Source: CAZXCK01 sp964639225 | GTDB lineage: Bacteria; Chloroflexota; Anaerolineae; Aggregatilineales; Phototrophicaceae | Direction of reading: 5' to 3' | NCBI GenBank assembly: GCA_964639225.1 | Contig: CAZXCK010000031.1 | Coordinates: 1 to 33,408 of the forward strand | Length of the DNA: 33,408 nucleotides | Shown here: in pieces, positions 1-8,150 of the stretch | How positions within the stretch are numbered: position 1 is the first letter of the stretch | How the letters are laid out: every line of letters begins with the position of its first letter | Made by a program: the position numbers and the translations under genes | The notes under the pieces: model-generated | The model's database searches: none | Told to the model about the DNA's origin: nothing | Seen by the model: the letters and a program-made list of their open reading frames with translations, nothing else

Positions 1-1155
1 CAGCGCGGCGAAGGGCAGCGCCAGCAGAAGTATAACAATGGCTCCCAACCGGCTGCTGTGCGGGCGCAGCGCCACACCGATGCCCCACGCGGCCAGCACA
101 TAACCAGCGGGCAGCGTCAGTAACTGGTAAGTGGGATGCACCGGATTCTCGGTATAGCTCATGGCGAGGATAGGCAGTCCAAACCACACCAGCGCGATGA
201 TGGCCGCGTCGCGCCGGGAACCAGGCCGCCGCAGAGCCACCAGCGCCGCACCAATGCCCAGCAGCAGCGCCGCCAGCAGAAGACCATGCGGCAACTGTTC
301 GAGCTGATGCCTCCGGGCCGAGTCCCCCGCCGGGGCATCGACGCCGCGCGCGATGGCGTAATCGTCGCCGCTGACCAGGCGCACAGCGTGATTCCAGGCT
401 TCCAGCGAGACACGCGCGCCATCGTCAGTGAAAGCCCGCGCACGCTCACGGGCGGAGTCAATGTCGGCCAGCAGCGCCGCGCCGAAAATGGCCGCCGCCA
501 GCCCGAAAAGCGCGGCACCGGCCAGCAGCGACCGGCGTGGCAGCCGCCGCCGGAAGATCAGCAGCAGCAGGCTCACCGGCACAGCGACAAAAAACGCCAG
601 CAGATACGTCTGTGTGAGGACGGTCGCCATCGCCAGCGCCAGCAGCAGACGCCGCCCCGGACGGCGCGCGCGCCCCATCAGCACCGGCCACAGCAGCCAC
701 GCGACAGCCCCCATCAAGAACGGCAGCAGCGACTGCACCCACGATGTCCGGCTGTATTCGATGACCCAGGGATTGACCGCCATCAGCCCGGCGGCGATCA
801 GCGCCAGCCGTGCCGGGATCAGCGCGCGGGCGGCACGGTAAGCCAGCAGCACACCCAGCGTGTTGAGCGCGATCACCAGCACATAAACCGCCAGCGGCGA
901 CCGGGTGAGCGCCACCACCGGTAGAAACAGATAGCCGGTCAGGGCGGGATTGGCGAACTGGACCGATGTCTGCTGCCCGGCGACCGGCAGCGCGCCCCGG
1001 TCCAGCGTGGTCATGGCCTGCCATACGGGGTAAGCGTGGTCGATGTTATGCTCAATATAGGTCAGGTAGCGGAAGCGAGCGACCAGCGCCAGCAGCAGAA
1101 TCAGTGCCAGCACCAGATAATCAACGCGCCTGCCGCTTGTGGATGCCGTTCTCAT
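1..1155 (-). CDS. Multi-pass membrane glycosyltransferase, GT-C/ArnT-like (3' end outside window)
   Basis: The reverse strand is open from an ATG at 1155 to the window edge, 385 codons without a stop. The N-terminus MRTASTSGRRVDYLVLALILLL is followed by a membrane helix, then a long extracytoplasmic loop (about residues 30-75) containing IDHAYPVWQA and QFANPALTGYL. Then come many hydrophobic helices separated by short Arg-rich loops. This layout, with an acidic residue in the first loop, matches GT-C fold lipid-phosphosugar-dependent glycosyltransferases (ArnT/PMT_2/GT39/GT83-like). The substrate cannot be read from sequence. An AGGAG lies 15 bases before the ATG, a rather long spacing, but no other start is in frame nearby. 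The protein is truncated by the window, so total length and C-terminal domain are unknown. Family assignment is an inference from topology. Confidence 0.72.
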   Translation of the reverse strand, partial: MRTASTSGRRVDYLVLALILLLALVARFRYLTYIEHNIDHAYPVWQAMTTLDRGALPVAGQQTSVQFANPALTGYLFLPVVALTRSPLAVYVLVIALNTLGVLLAYRAARALIPARLALIAAGLMAVNPWVIEYSRTSWVQSLLPFLMGAVAWLLWPVLMGRARRPGRRLLLALAMATVLTQTYLLAFFVAVPVSLLLLIFRRRLPRRSLLAGAALFGLAAAIFGAALLADIDSARERARAFTDDGARVSLEAWNHAVRLVSGDDYAIARGVDAPAGDSARRHQLEQLPHGLLLAALLLGIGAALVALRRPGSRRDAAIIALVWFGLPILAMSYTENPVHPTYQLLTLPAGYVLAAWGIGVALRPHSSRLGAIVILLLALPFAAL

Positions 1156-1230
1156 AGCTGCCGGGGTTGTCTCCTGTTTGTTCAGAATCGCGCTTATTCT
1201 ACCCGCGAAGTCTGCCCTGCGTCAGGCATA

Positions 1231-1263
1231 GAAATAAAACACCGCCCGGCACTGACCGGGCGG
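1231..1263 (-). terminator. Intrinsic terminator of spoVS
   Basis: On the minus strand an 8-bp perfect GC stem (CCGCCCGG / CCGGGCGG, arms 1256-1263 and 1242-1249, 6-base loop) runs straight into TGTTTTATTT. It lies 43 bases after the spoVS stop codon and before the next minus-strand gene, so that gene probably has its own transcription start. Confidence 0.8.
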
Positions 1264-1306
1264 CGTAACAACCGTTGATTATGCTTTGTACAGGCAGGGA
1301 ACGGCG

Positions 1307-1594
1307 TCAGTCGCGGCCCTGGGAACGAATCTCCACCTTAAAGCGCACGGCGGTCCGTTCGTTGCCTTCGATATCAACTTCCGTGAAATAAGGCAAAAAC
1401 ACGATGTCGATCTCGTCGCGTTCCAGGTAGCTGCGAGCGATCGCCAGCGCCTTGACCGCCTGATTGACCGCCCCCGCGCCAATGGCCTGCACTTCGGCCT
1501 GCTGGTGTTCGCGGATGACGCCAGCGATAGCACCGGCCACCGCTGTCGAGCGTGATTTTGCCGATACCTTGATGACGTCGGGCATGGTGGTCAT
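1307..1594 (-). CDS. spoVS: SpoVS family protein (stage V sporulation protein S homologue)
   Basis: The protein carries the SpoVS signature: VIKVSAKS at the start, then VAGAIAGVIREH, EVQAIGAGAVNQAVKALAIAR and a C-terminal block ERTAVRFKVEIR. The family is small (about 86-90 residues), has an Alba-like fold and is thought to bind nucleic acid. In Bacillus it acts in spore coat and core maturation, but it is also common in non-spore-formers such as Thermus and Chloroflexota, where its role is unclear. I chose the ATG at 1594 (95 aa, MTTMPDVIKV) because it gives the family length and has AGGAGG 14 bases upstream. An ATG at 1687 would add 31 mostly polar, unconserved-looking residues. No other sporulation gene is visible here. 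It has its own promoter and terminator, so it is probably a single-gene transcript. Confidence 0.9.
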   Translation of the reverse strand: MTTMPDVIKVSAKSRSTAVAGAIAGVIREHQQAEVQAIGAGAVNQAVKALAIARSYLERDEIDIVFLPYFTEVDIEGNERTAVRFKVEIRSQGRD

Positions 1595-1744
1595 GTCGCC
1601 GCTGCTCGCCTCCTGGTCGTCATGTGTCGCACGCGAATCGTTCGCGCGCACCGGAACTGTGTGCGCGTCTCTGTAGTGATTTGTCATTGTTAACCAACCA
1701 AACTCCACATTTACAGAGCATGTGCTTGTAGCTGAGATGTGTTA

Positions 1745-1773
1745 ATTCTACACGTAAACCAGACCTGAGTCTA
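1745..1773 (-). promoter_or_regulatory. Probable sigma70-type promoter of spoVS
   Basis: On the minus strand TAGACT (1773-1768) and TAGAAT (1750-1745) are separated by 17 bases. Expected transcription start is near 1738, giving a leader of about 145 bases to the ATG at 1594. The 375-base gap 1595-1969 otherwise holds only this site, the amidase promoter and AT-rich sequence; I see no further gene in it. Confidence 0.5.
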
Positions 1774-1884
1774 CAGAAAACGTTGTTTACAAGAAATACT
1801 CTCACACTTATTCGCGGGTCTCCATTATGAACAGGCAAGTATTGGCGGCGGTTTCTCTCACCATTTACTCATAGAGTCTCGCAA

Positions 1885-1914
1885 CTGGCACAGCGGCGCA
1901 CAGGTCGCTAAAAT
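1885..1914 (+). promoter_or_regulatory. Possible promoter of the amidase gene
   Basis: CTGGCA (1885-1890) and TAAAAT (1909-1914) are 18 bases apart, upstream of the gene starting at 1970. The -35 match is moderate (4 of 6), so this is a tentative call. Confidence 0.35.
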
Positions 1915-1969
1915 GATGATAGATTAACCCGTCCGGCAGCAGAGACATCTGGGAAGCGTCAGGAACCTT

Positions 1970-3052
1970 ATGAGCGGCGATCGTCACGGCCACGAGCCGG
2001 AATACGACAGCAGCATCCAGCCGGAGACCCCGGCCTCGGTCGTCTTTATGGAGATGATGCGCCGGGCGGCTGCCAGCCGGGAAGCCGACCAGCCAGCCAG
2101 CGACCACGTCGAGACAGCCACGCCAGCAGTGCCGCCACAGCCCCCGCCAACCACATCGATGACACCAGAAGAACGGCGCCAGGCCGCCGCGCTCGAAGCC
2201 CAGCGCCTGCAGCGCGTCCAGCGTAAAAAGGTCCAGCGGCGGCGGAGCCGGGTGGGCGCGCTGGCCGGTCTGCTGCGCTCACTGCTGATTGTCGTCGTCT
2301 CCGGCGCGCTGATCGCCACCATCCTGAGCTGGGGCACAGAACCGGACGCGCTCAACACCCGCGTCCGCGAGGAACTGGGGCAGGTCGTCAGCAGCACGGC
2401 CACACCGCTGCCCGCCCTCGCCCCAACGATGGTCCCCACCCCTAACTGGATGCGGCGCATTGGCATTGTCTCCGGCCATTACGGGCCAGAAAACGACCCC
2501 GGTGCAGTGTGCCCGGACGGCCTCACCGAACGCGAGATCAATTTCGCCGTCGCCCAGCTTGTGGTACTGGAACTGCGGCGGCTGGGGTTTACGGTCGATC
2601 TGCTGGAAGAATTTGACGACCGCCTCAACGATTACCAGGCGGCGGCGCTGGTGTCGATTCATTCTAACGACTGCCGCGATTATGGCGAGTTCGTCAGCGG
2701 TTATCTGATCGCGCAGTCGGAGTCCCGCCCGCAGACCGGCCCCGACTCCCGGCTGGTCGAGTGCCTGGCCGAACATTACAGCGTATCCAGCGGCCTGGAA
2801 CGCCGCTTCGGACTCACCCGCGACATGACCGACTATCACATTTTCAACCGCATCAATGTGACGACTCCCGGCGCTATTGTCGAACTGGGCTTTATGCTGG
2901 CCGACCGCGAACTGCTCACCACCCGGCCCGATCTGCTGGCAAGAGGGTTGGTCAGCGGTATTCTGTGCTTTATTGAGCCGGGCGATCAGGATGTTGAGTC
3001 ACCAGCGCCGGTCCCCGAAGCAGAAGTCCCGCCCGCTTCCCCCGACGAGTAA
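1970..3052 (+). CDS. Membrane-anchored N-acetylmuramoyl-L-alanine amidase (Amidase_3)
   Basis: 360 residues. Residues 1-96 are a polar, Arg-rich cytoplasmic segment, 97-121 a single membrane helix, about 122-160 a linker, and about 161-335 a zinc amidase domain facing outward. Expected zinc ligands are visible as H170 (IVSGHYG), E189 (EREINFAV) and H231 (SIHSND); the catalytic glutamate is E305 (AIVELGFM). The family cuts the bond between MurNAc and the stem peptide during wall remodelling or cell separation. The type II anchor is unusual, since AmiC/CwlC-type enzymes normally have a cleaved signal peptide, and the roughly 100-residue cytoplasmic tail may allow regulation from inside. The start has a modest AGGA about 8 bases upstream. 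The gene converges on the kinase gene with a 6-base gap between stop codons. Confidence 0.87.
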   Translation: MSGDRHGHEPEYDSSIQPETPASVVFMEMMRRAAASREADQPASDHVETATPAVPPQPPPTTSMTPEERRQAAALEAQRLQRVQRKKVQRRRSRVGALAGLLRSLLIVVVSGALIATILSWGTEPDALNTRVREELGQVVSSTATPLPALAPTMVPTPNWMRRIGIVSGHYGPENDPGAVCPDGLTEREINFAVAQLVVLELRRLGFTVDLLEEFDDRLNDYQAAALVSIHSNDCRDYGEFVSGYLIAQSESRPQTGPDSRLVECLAEHYSVSSGLERRFGLTRDMTDYHIFNRINVTTPGAIVELGFMLADRELLTTRPDLLARGLVSGILCFIEPGDQDVESPAPVPEAEVPPASPDE

Positions 3053-3058
3053 AGCACC

Positions 3059-4150
3059 TCAGGCCAGCGGCAGCGCGATGTCGATGGTAGTGCCGCGATC
3101 TGGCTGGCTGGCGATGTCGAATTGACCACCATGAATCTCAACCAGACGCTTGCTGACGATCAGCCCCAGGCCGGTCCCCTGCTGCTCGTAGATGGCACGG
3201 TTGAACTGGTTAAACGCACCGATCTGCCGCACCTCGTCGGCGCTCATGCCACGCCCCTGGTCGCTGATGCGCAGCCGGTAGCTGTTGTTTTCACTCCAGC
3301 CGCTGACCATCACCGGCGTGCCCGCCGCCGAGAACTTGAACGCGTTGTCTACCAGTTCCCCGGCCATCTTCGCCATATGCTCTTCGGCGATGGCAACCTG
3401 AGAATCATAGACATCCAGGTACAGATCATCATCGCGTTTGTGCGTGACGGCGCGCTGCTGCGCTGCGCTGACAATCGCCGCTGACGGCTGCTCCAGGCGA
3501 CCGGCCCGCATATTCTGGATGGTCTCTGGCCGGTTCTTAATCAGTTCAAGCTGGGCATAAAGCAGATGATTTTCGATCAGGTGCTCCAGCCGGTAAATCG
3601 AGCGCAGCATGATCTCGGAGATGTTGCGTACCTGCTCGCGCTCGATGGTTTCGTAATCCATCATCAGGAACTCGGCGCAGCCCACCAGCCCGGTGAGCGG
3701 TGTGCGCAGCTCGTGCGGCAGGGCATAGATGATATTAGCCCGCAGCCGGTCCATGTCATCAGCATGGATATTCTCGACCAAATTGTGCTTTTCCAGACGT
3801 CCGTGTACTGCGGCGACCAGTTCATCGGGTGTGAACGGCTTGGTCAGGTAATCGTCGGCTCCCAGTTCCATGCCACGCCGCATGGCGCTGCGCGTAGCCA
3901 GCGCCGTCAGAAAGACAAACGGCGTGGTGGCGATGGTGCTATCGGTGCGCACAGCCATCAGCACATCGTGACCGCTGAACTCCGGCATCATGATGTCGCA
4001 CAGGATGAGATGCGGCTGAAAATCGAGCGCAGCCTCGATACCGGCCCGGCCATTATCTACCCCTGTAACTTCAAACCCTTCACTTTCCAACACTTCGACG
4101 ATGCTTTCCAGAATACTGTGCTCATCCTCAATGACCAGAATGCGCGCCAT
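3059..4150 (-). CDS. Response regulator receiver - histidine kinase fusion protein
   Basis: 363 residues in the order REC then kinase. REC (1-120) has the acidic pair at E8/D9, phospho-acceptor D52 (LILCDIMMPEFSG), T82 and K104 (LTKPF). The HisKA helix follows with phospho-histidine H146 in PHELRTPLTG, then HATPase_c with N269 (LVDNAFKFS), the G1 box DQGRG (297-301) and the G2 box GTGLGL (325-330). There is no membrane helix and no sensor domain, so the kinase is probably cytoplasmic and receives its signal by phosphotransfer to its own REC domain. Such REC-HK proteins usually act inside multi-step phosphorelays. The ATG at 4150 places MARILVIEDE at the true REC start, with a GGAAGGTGG purine stretch upstream; a longer frame to 4324 has no domain content and overlaps the promoter. 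No partner regulator lies in the window. Confidence 0.92.
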   Translation of the reverse strand: MARILVIEDEHSILESIVEVLESEGFEVTGVDNGRAGIEAALDFQPHLILCDIMMPEFSGHDVLMAVRTDSTIATTPFVFLTALATRSAMRRGMELGADDYLTKPFTPDELVAAVHGRLEKHNLVENIHADDMDRLRANIIYALPHELRTPLTGLVGCAEFLMMDYETIEREQVRNISEIMLRSIYRLEHLIENHLLYAQLELIKNRPETIQNMRAGRLEQPSAAIVSAAQQRAVTHKRDDDLYLDVYDSQVAIAEEHMAKMAGELVDNAFKFSAAGTPVMVSGWSENNSYRLRISDQGRGMSADEVRQIGAFNQFNRAIYEQQGTGLGLIVSKRLVEIHGGQFDIASQPDRGTTIDIALPLA

Positions 4151-4252
4151 GACCGCTAACCACCTTCCCACGACAGCCTCTATCACTGCTGCCAAATCAT
4201 CCGAAACAGCCAAAAGCTTGATCTGCAACCACTGAATAGCGGTACGGCATTT

Positions 4253-4261
4253 ATTATAGCA
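4253..4261 (-). promoter_or_regulatory. Extended -10 promoter of the REC-kinase gene
   Basis: On the minus strand the sequence TGCTATAAT is a perfect extended -10 element. Expected start is near 4246, giving a leader of about 95 bases to the ATG at 4150. It sits in the divergent region 4151-4452, which also holds the mutS2 promoter and no other gene that I can support. Confidence 0.55.
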
Positions 4262-4375
4262 TTGGTTAGGCCCACCGAGGCTCAAGACTATGATAAGTAT
4301 CCACGTCCGGCCTTTACAAGTCATCTCGTCTGTGCGATACTTAATGAGCTTTTGTGACCCCTAAAAGCCCGGCCA

Positions 4376-4404
4376 TTGAAAAACGCCCCGGCCAGCACTA
4401 TACT
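4376..4404 (+). promoter_or_regulatory. Sigma70-type promoter of mutS2
   Basis: TTGAAA (4376-4381) and TATACT (4399-4404) are exactly 17 bases apart, the best promoter-like match in the window. Transcription should begin near 4411. This rules out the GTG at 4354 as the main translation start of mutS2, because it lies upstream of the promoter. Confidence 0.65.
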
Positions 4405-4452
4405 AGTTGCCTGGGCTGTAATGTAATCGAGATGGGAGCTTTCCCGGCCAAC

Positions 4453-6852
4453 ATGATTAGCGAAAAATCAATCCACACCCTGGAACTGGATAAAATACTC
4501 GACCGGCTGGCTAAACTGACGACCTTTTCCGCTGGCGCGGAACTGGCACGCGAGCTGATGCCGTCGATTGACATCACCGAAGCGCAGACCTGGCAGCGCG
4601 AGACCGCCGAGGCGCGCGAGTTGTTCGAGACCAAAACGACCATCTCGCTGGGCGGTGCCCACGATGTCCGCGATATCGCGCTGGCGTCACAGCGCGGTGT
4701 CATCATCGAGGCGACCACGCTGCTGGATATTCGCACCACGCTGCGGCGCGGCACCACCGTCAAGCGGATGCTGGGGCGCATGACCAGCCAGTACCCGCTG
4801 CTGGCCGAGGTCGCCAACGAAATCGAGGAATGCGCCGAAATTCAGGACGCCATCGCCGGCGCCATCGACGATAACGCCGAGGTCAGGGATTCGGCCAGCG
4901 CCAAACTGGCCATCATCCGCCGCGACCTCAAGCTGGCTTTCGACCGCCTGCAAACCAAACTCAACCGCCTCATCTCGACATCGAGCAAGGCGCAGTACCT
5001 GCAGGAACCGATCATCACCATGCGCAGCGGTCGCTACGTGGTGCCCATCAAAGCCGACCACAAGGGCAAAATCCCCGGCGTGGTCCACGACTCGTCCTCG
5101 TCGGGCGCGACACTGTTCATCGAGCCGCTGGAGACAGTGGAACTCAACAACAAGTGGCGCGAGCTGCAAATCGACGAGGAAAAAGAGATTCGCCGCATTC
5201 TGCAGGCGCTCTCCAACCAGGTCGGCGGCGCTTCGGAGCGCATCGTGCGCACCGTCGAGGTGCTGGCCTATATCGACCTGGTTTTCGCCAAAGCCCACCT
5301 CGCCGACGAGATCAACGCCGTGCAGCCCAAACTGGTCGCCTTCAACGACCGTCCGGCTAATGCGGGCCATCCAGGCAGCAGCATCTACCTTAAGGGGGCG
5401 CGCCACCCGCTGTTGAGCGGGCATGTGGTGCCGATAGACGTTGAGTTCGGCGACGACACCTGGGTGCTGGTCATCACCGGGCCAAATACCGGCGGCAAAA
5501 CCGTTTCGCTGAAAACCGTCGGCCTGCTGACGCTGATGGCCCAGTGCGGCCTGCACGTCCCCGCCGAGGATGCCCGGATGTCGGTGTTCACCGGCGTCTA
5601 CGCCGACATCGGCGACGAGCAGAGCATCGAGCAGTCGCTGAGTACGTTCTCGTCGCACATGACCAATACCATCGGCATCCTGCGCGAGTGCGACTCGCGG
5701 TCGCTGGTGCTGCTCGACGAGGTGGGCGCGGGCACGGACCCGGCGGAAGGGTCGGCGCTGGCGCGGGCCATCCTCACCACCCTGCGCGACCGCCAGGTGA
5801 CGACCATGGTCACCACCCATCACCCGGAGCTGAAAATCTACAGCGTGGAGACTCCCGGCGTGCGCAACGCCAGCGTGGAATTTGACCTGGAGACTCTCGC
5901 GCCCACCTACCGCCTGATTATCGGCCTGCCAGGGCGCTCCAATGCCCTGGCCATCGCCAGCCGGCTGGGCCTGGACTCGGAGATCATCGAAGCGGCGCGG
6001 GGGATGGTCGCCACTGAAGACCTGGTCGCCGACGACCTGCTGGACGAGATTCACCGCACGCGCGAGACGATCCGCCGCGAGCACGACCAGATCGCCAGCC
6101 TGCGCGCCGAACTGGAAGCCGAGCGCGACGACCTGCGGGCGCGGCTGGACAAAATCGAGGACGAGCGGCGCAACGTCATCAACGCCACCCGGCGCCACGC
6201 CGAGGAAGAACTGGAAGAATTCCGCCGTGACGTTCGTCGCCTGCGCGGCGAGATGCGCGCTGCCGGCCTGCCCCTGGAGACGCTGCGCGCCGTCCAGGCC
6301 GCCGCCGAGAAGATCGCCGAACAGGGCATTCACCAGCCCATCGAGAACGTCACCGAAGCGCCGGAACGTGACTTCGACCCGCGCCTGGGCGATGTCGTCT
6401 GGCTGGGGACGCTCAACGCCGAAGGCACGGTCATCGAGCTGGACGACCAGGAAGCGCTGGTCCAGGTGGGCACGCTGCGCGTCCGCGCCGGCCTGCACGA
6501 GCTTCAGCAGCGCAGCCGCAGCCAGCGCCGGCAGATGAAACGCGGCCACGCCCGCCAGTACGACAGCAGCGAAGCCGTCAACGTGCCCAAAGTCGAGTCG
6601 CCGGGCCTGGAACTCGACCTGCGCGGCCAGCGCGTCGAATCGGCGCTGGCACGGCTGGATGCCTACGTCGACGCCGCCTACACCGCCGGTCTGCCGTTCG
6701 CCCGCATCATTCATGGCAAGGGGACCGGCGCGCTGCGCAAAGCGGTGCGCGATGTCGTCGATACGCACCCGCTCATCTCCAAAGTGGAGACAGCCCGCCC
6801 CAACGAAGGCGGCGACGGCGTGACGGTCATCCACATGGTCCCGCTGACATAA
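4453..6852 (+). CDS. mutS2: Endonuclease MutS2 / ribosome-collision ATPase
   Basis: 799 residues from the ATG at 4453. The protein opens with MISEKSIHTLELDKILDRL, the usual MutS2 N-terminus. It has Walker A GPNTGGKT (343-350, K349), Walker B LVLLDEVGAGTDP with D422/E423, a long charged coiled coil (about 500-630) and a C-terminal Smr domain (about 720-797) with LDLRG at 721-725 and HGKGTG from H754. Length and order match the family. MutS2 lacks the mismatch-recognition domain of MutS. It has been linked to suppression of recombination and, in Bacillus, to splitting collided ribosomes, with the Smr domain as nuclease or RNA-binding part. A second in-frame ATG at 4432 would add 7 residues but lacks a Shine-Dalgarno; GGGAG precedes 4453 by 14 bases. 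Confidence 0.95.
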   Translation: MISEKSIHTLELDKILDRLAKLTTFSAGAELARELMPSIDITEAQTWQRETAEARELFETKTTISLGGAHDVRDIALASQRGVIIEATTLLDIRTTLRRGTTVKRMLGRMTSQYPLLAEVANEIEECAEIQDAIAGAIDDNAEVRDSASAKLAIIRRDLKLAFDRLQTKLNRLISTSSKAQYLQEPIITMRSGRYVVPIKADHKGKIPGVVHDSSSSGATLFIEPLETVELNNKWRELQIDEEKEIRRILQALSNQVGGASERIVRTVEVLAYIDLVFAKAHLADEINAVQPKLVAFNDRPANAGHPGSSIYLKGARHPLLSGHVVPIDVEFGDDTWVLVITGPNTGGKTVSLKTVGLLTLMAQCGLHVPAEDARMSVFTGVYADIGDEQSIEQSLSTFSSHMTNTIGILRECDSRSLVLLDEVGAGTDPAEGSALARAILTTLRDRQVTTMVTTHHPELKIYSVETPGVRNASVEFDLETLAPTYRLIIGLPGRSNALAIASRLGLDSEIIEAARGMVATEDLVADDLLDEIHRTRETIRREHDQIASLRAELEAERDDLRARLDKIEDERRNVINATRRHAEEELEEFRRDVRRLRGEMRAAGLPLETLRAVQAAAEKIAEQGIHQPIENVTEAPERDFDPRLGDVVWLGTLNAEGTVIELDDQEALVQVGTLRVRAGLHELQQRSRSQRRQMKRGHARQYDSSEAVNVPKVESPGLELDLRGQRVESALARLDAYVDAAYTAGLPFARIIHGKGTGALRKAVRDVVDTHPLISKVETARPNEGGDGVTVIHMVPLT

Positions 6853-6953
6853 TCTGCAATTAAAGTCAGCTTAGCGTAGTTCAAGCGTCAGGCTGGCAAT
6901 ACACAGACGGCCAACCTTTCGATGTAGAATTAGAGCATGGGATGCGACGAGTA

Positions 6954-6970
6954 CGGGATGCGACATCCCG
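6954..6970. promoter_or_regulatory. Palindrome upstream of the LCP gene
   Basis: CGGGATG-CGA-CATCCCG is a perfect 7-bp inverted repeat with a 3-base spacer. The half-site GGGATGCGAC also occurs once more just upstream as a direct repeat (from 6939). It could be an operator or the hairpin of a weak terminator about 100 bases after mutS2; there is no clear T-tract. Function is unassigned. Confidence 0.35.
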
Positions 6971-7044
6971 TGCTTGTCGTATTCGTTACTGGCATCTCGT
7001 TATATTTCCTGCCCTGGACAAGTGAATCAGACGGAAGATCGCCC

Positions 7045-8001
7045 ATGCAAACCCTACGCAGACTCCTGACCTGTGCTGTATTGGTCGTGCTGGCCGTGCT
7101 GCTGGCGCCGCTGCCGGCAATCCACGCCCCGGCCCAGGCCCAGACGACGCCCCCCACCGAACCGCCGCCCGCCTGGGATGGTCAGTCGCGCTTTACAGTG
7201 CTGGTCCTCGGCTCCGACCGGCGGCCCAACGCCCGCGATACATTCTCCACCCGCACCGACGTCATGATCCTGGTCAGCGTGGACCCGTCCCAGCAGCGCA
7301 TCGGCGTGATGCATCTGCCGCGCGACCTGCACATGGTCCCGCCCGGCTCGGATATCTTCCGGCGCATCAACACGCTGATGATCGTCGGCGAGGATTTGCA
7401 GCCGGGCTACGGCCCCTATTACGCGATGGACACGCTTCAGTACAACCTGAGCATCTACATCGACCGTTACATCATGTTCGATTTTGAGTCGTTCATCACC
7501 GTCATCGACGCCATCGGCGGCATCGAAATCACCACCACTTACGACATCTACGACAACGAATACCCGGACATGAATTACGGTTTCGAGCCGTTCTTCCTAC
7601 CGGCAGGCACGCACCAGATGGACGGCAGAACGGCGCTCAAATTCGCCCGCACCCGCCACCAGGACACCGACGTGATGCGTGGCATCCGGCAGATGCAGGT
7701 CATCAGCGCCATACACAACAAAGTCCGCCAGGGTAACACGCTGGCCCGGCTCATCCGGCAGGCGCCGCAGTTGATGGGCGAACTCGACCGGCTGATCTAC
7801 ACCGACATGACCCTGCAGGACATGGTGCAGCTCGCCTGGTATGCGGCCCAGCTTCCACCGGAGAGCATGCACACCGGCTCGGTCGATCGCAGCCACCAAC
7901 TGCTGTACAACATCCCCGAAGGCGGCCCGGTCTATATCCCGGACCATGGCAAAATGGGCGAGCTGATGACAGAAATCTTCGGGCCGTATTACTATCGCTG
8001 A
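7045..8001 (+). CDS. LytR-CpsA-Psr (LCP) family cell-wall glycopolymer transferase
   Basis: 318 residues. An N-terminal hydrophobic helix (about 8-28, ending in an Ala-rich APAQAQ segment) acts as signal peptide or anchor, then a short Pro/Thr linker, then the LCP domain (about 48-230). Visible LCP hallmarks are VLVLGSDRR (53-60), TRTDVMILVSVD (69-80), the LPRD motif (91-94), the INTLM segment (108-112) and ARTRHQDTDVMRGIRQMQ (201-218). LCP proteins attach undecaprenyl-linked glycopolymers such as teichoic acid or capsule to peptidoglycan outside the membrane; the polymer used here is unknown. The C-terminal 90 residues follow the usual tail. I chose the ATG at 7045 with GGAAG upstream; the frame stays open to 6937, but the extra residues do not look like LCP sequence and would place a second hydrophobic stretch before the signal helix. 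Confidence 0.9.
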   Translation: MQTLRRLLTCAVLVVLAVLLAPLPAIHAPAQAQTTPPTEPPPAWDGQSRFTVLVLGSDRRPNARDTFSTRTDVMILVSVDPSQQRIGVMHLPRDLHMVPPGSDIFRRINTLMIVGEDLQPGYGPYYAMDTLQYNLSIYIDRYIMFDFESFITVIDAIGGIEITTTYDIYDNEYPDMNYGFEPFFLPAGTHQMDGRTALKFARTRHQDTDVMRGIRQMQVISAIHNKVRQGNTLARLIRQAPQLMGELDRLIYTDMTLQDMVQLAWYAAQLPPESMHTGSVDRSHQLLYNIPEGGPVYIPDHGKMGELMTEIFGPYYYR

Positions 8002-8150
8002 TCGCCCGGTCTTCATGAGAAGCGTGTAAAGAACTACACAAGGCCCCCGCTGATGTGTTAACATATAAAGTCAGTGCCTGATATCTGACATGGCACGATC
8101 TGATCGATGGATACAGCCTCGCGGTGAGGCGATAAGAGAGAGAAACACAC

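Noticed and set aside
136..924. 262-codon plus-strand frame rich in Arg and Gln
   Set aside because: It is low-complexity sequence opposite the membrane glycosyltransferase, whose minus-strand frame gives clean membrane helices.
4687..6834. 715-codon open frame on the minus strand opposite mutS2
   Set aside because: The plus-strand MutS2 is complete with all motifs. The antisense frame has no recognisable domain, is rich in Asp, Gly, Ala, Val and His as expected for a mirror of GC-rich codons, and has no ribosome binding site.
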